6,482 nucleotides of DNA from Verrucomicrobiota bacterium (lineage in GTDB: Bacteria > Verrucomicrobiota > Verrucomicrobiia > Chthoniobacterales > UBA10450). The DNA lies in NCBI GenBank assembly GCA_003218345.1, contig QHNF01000084.1, forward strand, positions 3,123 through 9,604, given 5' to 3'. Numbering within the stretch: position 1 is the stretch's first letter; every line of letters begins with the position of its first letter. The position numbers and the translations under genes were made by a program. The notes beneath the pieces are model-generated. The model worked only from the letters and a program-made list of their open reading frames with translations. It was not told the DNA's origin and did no database searches. Below, piece after piece: positions 3,495 through 6,482 of this stretch.

Positions 3495-6482
3495 TGCCCT
3501 TTATTGGATTCCGGTTCGGGTAGGGTGGGATCGGCGGAAGGTCATATCGCTTGGTCTTCAACTCCTCCTGCATTTCCTGTACCGCTCGATCTAGTTGCTG
3601 ATCTTCGCCGTGGAATTCCTTAGTCGGATCGTTATCGACGAAGATGTCAGGATCGACGCCGTGCCCTTCAATGATCCAGTCCTTGCCTTCTTTTGAATAA
3701 GGCGCGAATTCGGGCTTGAACAGGTTTCCGCCGTCGGTGAGCGGCAGCGGTTCGCGAATCCCAACAACACCGCCCCATGTACGTTTGCCAATTAATTTGC
3801 CCAATCCAAGTGCTTTGAATCGATATGGAAAGATGTCGCCGTCGGACGCCGAAAACTCATCAATCAATGCTACCATCGGGCCGGTGAAAGTCTGCGGCGG
3901 ATCGGTTAGCGGCACGCCGTTGCGCGACATGCCGATCATCACCAAGGCGCGCCGGAGCCGCTCAATCACAAGCGGCGAGACAAATCCGCCACCGTTGCCG
4001 CGCACATCGACAATCAGCGCTTTTTTGCGAAGCTGAGGAAAGTAGAGCTTTGTGAATTGATTCAGCCCCGCCTGTCCCATGTCGGGGATGTGGACGTAGC
4101 CGACTTCGCCACCGGTTTTCCTGGCAACTTCGTCGATGTTCTTTTGCACCCATGCTCTGTAATAGAGCGGCGCTTCATTGGCGGTAGGCACGACTGTAAT
4201 GTCGCGCGCACCATCGTCGCTTGGCTTGGAATTCACTCGCAGGATCACTTGTTTGTCGGCTGTGCCTATGAGCGCGTCGTACAGGTTCGGCAAAGTAGAA
4301 ACAGGCGTGCCGTTGATCGCCAGCACGTAATCGCCTTCTTTCACATTCAAGCCGATCTCTCTGAGCGGGGAACGGGTCTTCTTATCCCAGTTTTCGCCGG
4401 GCAAAATCCGCTCAATCCGATACGCGCGCGTAGAGGGCTCGCGCGAAAATTCGGCCCCGAGCAGGCCGACCTTGATGCGAGGCGTTTCGGGCCGTTCGCC
4501 ACCGGCGACGTAGGTGTGGCCGCTGTTTAACTCACCGATGAGCTCACCAACCAAATAGGTGACATCGTTTCGGTGATTTACGAATGGGACGAGCGCCGCG
4601 TATTTGTCACGCATGGCTTTCCAATCCACGCCGTTCATGTTCGGCGCGTAAAAGAAATCGCGCATTTGCCGCCAGCACTCGGCGTAAATCTGGTTCCATT
4701 CGGCGTGGCGATCGAGGCGCATATCCAGCCCTTCGAGCTTGAGCTTATAATCCCTGCCGGTCTTCTCGTCTTTCAGCTGAATCTTGTCTTTAGGCAGATC
4801 GATGACGGCGTAATCCTTGTCGATCTTAACTAACATCTTTTTGCCGTCCCGCGTGATCTCGTACTGATTCACGTCGCCAAGCACAGTCTCCTTGCGGTCT
4901 TCCAAGCTGTACGCACAGAGATGGTATTTCCGTTTTTCGGCCTCGCCGAATTCTTCCTCCTCATCTTTCTCGTCGCCGATCGTGCGGCGGAGATAAAAAA
5001 TCCTGTCATCCACCATTCGCAGGTTCCTGTAATCGGCAGGCTGGATCTCCAGAGCCACGAGGCGGTCGTGAATGCCATCAGTGTCGATCTTGACAGTGAC
5101 CGGCTTTTTAGGCTTCGTCTCTTTCGGTTCGCCTTTTTTCTCTTCGGCCTCTTTTCCCTTTTCCTCCTCCTTTTTCTTCGCTTTGCCAACTTCGTCACTG
5201 CGGGGCGCAAGCGGCGATTCGGTCTCTTTTGCCAGGGTAACGAGGTAAACGCGGTCCAGGTCGCGATAGACGTTAGAGAAATCTGTCTGGCCAAGAATCG
5301 GTTTGAAGTCGCGACTCGACGTTAGCAGAAGATATTTCCCATCGTCGCTGAACGCTGGATTGCTCGCTGAATACCAGTCATCGGTCACAACTACCGGCTT
5401 CTTGTTCGCAGTTGAAAAGAGATAAACTTTTTCACCGCCGTTTTCTTCCGGTCGCGACCAGGTGATCCATTGGCTGTCGGGCGACCAGTCGTAGCCGCGA
5501 ATTTCGCCGTATTTATCTTGATCGACTTCTGTAATGGCTTTGCTCGCCACGTCGACGTAGCGCAACCTCTGCAAGCGATCCGGCCAGAGAAGCTTCTTGC
5601 TGTCTGGGGACCAGGTGGCCCGATAATAGTAGGTGTCCGCGCCCTTCGTCAGTTGTTGCGGTTCGCCCTTGCCATCCTGCGAACGGATATAGAGTTCGTT
5701 CTCGCCGGTAACGTCCGAATTGTAAGCGATCCATTTGCCATCCGGCGACCAGACCGCGTCACGCTCGTGAGCGTTCGATGTTCTGGTTAAATTGCGCGAG
5801 GCGCCGTCCTTGGCCGGCGCAGAGAATAGGTCGCCGCGGGCGACGACGATCACGCGTTGCCCGTCTGGCGCGGGGCTAACCGATTCGATGTGTTTGGATG
5901 CATCGACCAATGCGGAACGCCCGGAGGCGAAATCTTCTTTGATCTCGATCGGCACCGCCACCGCCTGTCCTGTCGCCAGATCGTAACGCCAGATGTAGCC
6001 CGCTTGTTCGAAGACGATCGAGTCATTGGCGATCGACGGAAATTTGATGTCGAAATCCTTAAACGTAGTGAGCTGTTTCGTTTCCTTGCTCGTTAGGTCG
6101 ATCGAGAAAAGGTTCATCCGTCCGTCGCGGTCGGAAAGAAAATAGATGCGGTTCTCCGGGCCCCACATTGGGCAAATATCCTGTGCCGGATCGTTGGTCA
6201 GGTTTTCCGTTTTGCCCGTCTTGAAATCGTGAATCCAGACGTCGTCCGCCATTCCGCCGCGGTAATGTTTCCAAGTGCGAAACTCACGGAATACGCGGTT
6301 ATACGCCATCTTCGAATCATCGGGCGAGAACGAAACGAATCCACCGCGCGGCACCGGCACCTGCTGCGGCAGCTCCGCGTCCAGGCCGACGCTGTAGAGC
6401 TGGCCGATGAAGTCATCGAACGATTTCATTCGGGTGCGGAAGACAATGAGCGGCTTGGTGTGTTGCCACGTCATCACGATAT
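3490..6482 (-). CDS. Tricorn-type S41 serine protease, N-terminus beyond window
   Basis: At least 995 residues of a tricorn-protease homologue; the frame is open through the window edge. The GTG at 6477 is internal: the reading starts mid-propeller (TWQHTKPLIVFRTRMKSFDD), so the signal peptide, if any, and the first blades are outside. Counting from that GTG, beta-propeller repeats run to about 415, with WSPDGKWIAYNSD (243-255), WSPDSKKLLW (289-298), WSPDSQWITW (331-340) and FSDDGKYLLL (376-385). A Lys/Glu-rich linker follows (430-458). The tricorn C1 region starts near WNQIYAECWRQMRDFFY (594-610), with catalytic His654 in NSGHTYV. A PDZ domain spans about 668-760. The S41 core has VDVRGNGGGF (823-832), FSASDGD (875-881) with Ser878 as nucleophile and Asp879 matching the tricorn residue that favours basic P1, and Glu937 in IIEGHGVDPD. 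The triad therefore appears intact. Such proteins degrade peptides and in bacteria may be exported; location cannot be judged without the N-terminus. Confidence 0.93.
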   Translation of the reverse strand, partial: IVMTWQHTKPLIVFRTRMKSFDDFIGQLYSVGLDAELPQQVPVPRGGFVSFSPDDSKMAYNRVFREFRTWKHYRGGMADDVWIHDFKTGKTENLTNDPAQDICPMWGPENRIYFLSDRDGRMNLFSIDLTSKETKQLTTFKDFDIKFPSIANDSIVFEQAGYIWRYDLATGQAVAVPIEIKEDFASGRSALVDASKHIESVSPAPDGQRVIVVARGDLFSAPAKDGASRNLTRTSNAHERDAVWSPDGKWIAYNSDVTGENELYIRSQDGKGEPQQLTKGADTYYYRATWSPDSKKLLWPDRLQRLRYVDVASKAITEVDQDKYGEIRGYDWSPDSQWITWSRPEENGGEKVYLFSTANKKPVVVTDDWYSASNPAFSDDGKYLLLTSSRDFKPILGQTDFSNVYRDLDRVYLVTLAKETESPLAPRSDEVGKAKKKEEEKGKEAEEKKGEPKETKPKKPVTVKIDTDGIHDRLVALEIQPADYRNLRMVDDRIFYLRRTIGDEKDEEEEFGEAEKRKYHLCAYSLEDRKETVLGDVNQYEITRDGKKMLVKIDKDYAVIDLPKDKIQLKDEKTGRDYKLKLEGLDMRLDRHAEWNQIYAECWRQMRDFFYAPNMNGVDWKAMRDKYAALVPFVNHRNDVTYLVGELIGELNSGHTYVAGGERPETPRIKVGLLGAEFSREPSTRAYRIERILPGENWDKKTRSPLREIGLNVKEGDYVLAINGTPVSTLPNLYDALIGTADKQVILRVNSKPSDDGARDITVVPTANEAPLYYRAWVQKNIDEVARKTGGEVGYVHIPDMGQAGLNQFTKLYFPQLRKKALIVDVRGNGGGFVSPLVIERLRRALVMIGMSRNGVPLTDPPQTFTGPMVALIDEFSASDGDIFPYRFKALGLGKLIGKRTWGGVVGIREPLPLTDGGNLFKPEFAPYSKEGKDWIIEGHGVDPDIFVDNDPTKEFHGEDQQLDRAVQEMQEELKTKRYDLPPIPPYPNRNPIKGS

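Noticed and set aside
3446..3500. tRNA or tRNA 3' fragment suggested by CGGGTACGATTCCCG
   Set aside because: The stem has a seven-base loop like a T arm, but TACGATT lacks the usual TTC, no matching acceptor strand or anticodon arm can be folded upstream, and no CCA-type end fits.
4057..4530. 157-residue plus-strand open frame inside the protease gene
   Set aside because: It is antisense to the PDZ and catalytic region of a convincing protease and shows no recognisable family or ribosome binding site.
4921..5325. Phe/Leu-rich plus-strand frame resembling a membrane protein
   Set aside because: The hydrophobic runs are simply the antisense of the Lys/Glu-rich linker codons (AAG, GAG, GAA) of the protease.
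6475..6477. GTG as the start of the protease
   Set aside because: The frame stays open to the window edge, the first residues already read as mid-propeller sequence, and no ribosome binding site or signal peptide is present.

Overview
The window is bacterial, compactly coding chromosomal DNA of moderate GC, and every supported gene lies on the minus strand. The protein families and an interspersed GAGCGGAGCGAGGAA-type intergenic repeat suit a soil-type bacterium, perhaps Verrucomicrobia or Acidobacteria. That placement is an impression from family resemblance and is not demonstrated. There is no rRNA, tRNA, CRISPR array, transposase or phage gene.

Layout in transcription order (right to left). 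(1) 6482-3490: a large tricorn-type S41 serine protease, cut at its N-terminus by the window edge. It has beta-propeller repeats, a Lys/Glu-rich linker, a PDZ domain and a complete-looking catalytic domain. (2) 3489-3267: a 222-bp intergenic region crowded with symmetry elements. These are a hairpin over the protease stop codon, a perfect 24-bp palindrome (probable terminator stem), a 14-bp inverted repeat, two sets of short direct repeats, and the leader of the next operon. (3) 3266-69: a four-gene operon, DUF2267 protein, PRTase-type phosphoribosyltransferase, erythromycin-esterase-family hydrolase, Ser-type dienelactone-hydrolase-like alpha/beta hydrolase. Its gaps are 18, 8 and 34 bases as read, and the last becomes 98 if the esterase frameshift below is corrected. 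(4) 70-1: a hairpin-forming interspersed repeat that overlaps the last stop codon.

The operon looks like a recurring bacterial stress-associated set. In mycobacteria, from memory, the PRTase domain is fused to an erythromycin-esterase domain in Rv2030c and to a dienelactone-hydrolase domain in Rv0571c, both in the DosR dormancy regulon. Here the same three domains are separate, adjacent genes, which supports a functional link; the substrate is unknown. Calling the esterase an antibiotic-resistance enzyme would not be justified.

The most concrete anomaly is a probable one-base deletion near the 3' end of the esterase gene (G run, plus-strand 848-850). Adding one G restores a C-terminus ending SETYPFKV and stop, which resembles the family ending. 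As written, the frame instead runs 29 residues into low-complexity intergenic DNA. I see no convincing wholly new system here; the intergenic symmetry elements and the unfused PRTase/hydrolase operon deserve the closest look.
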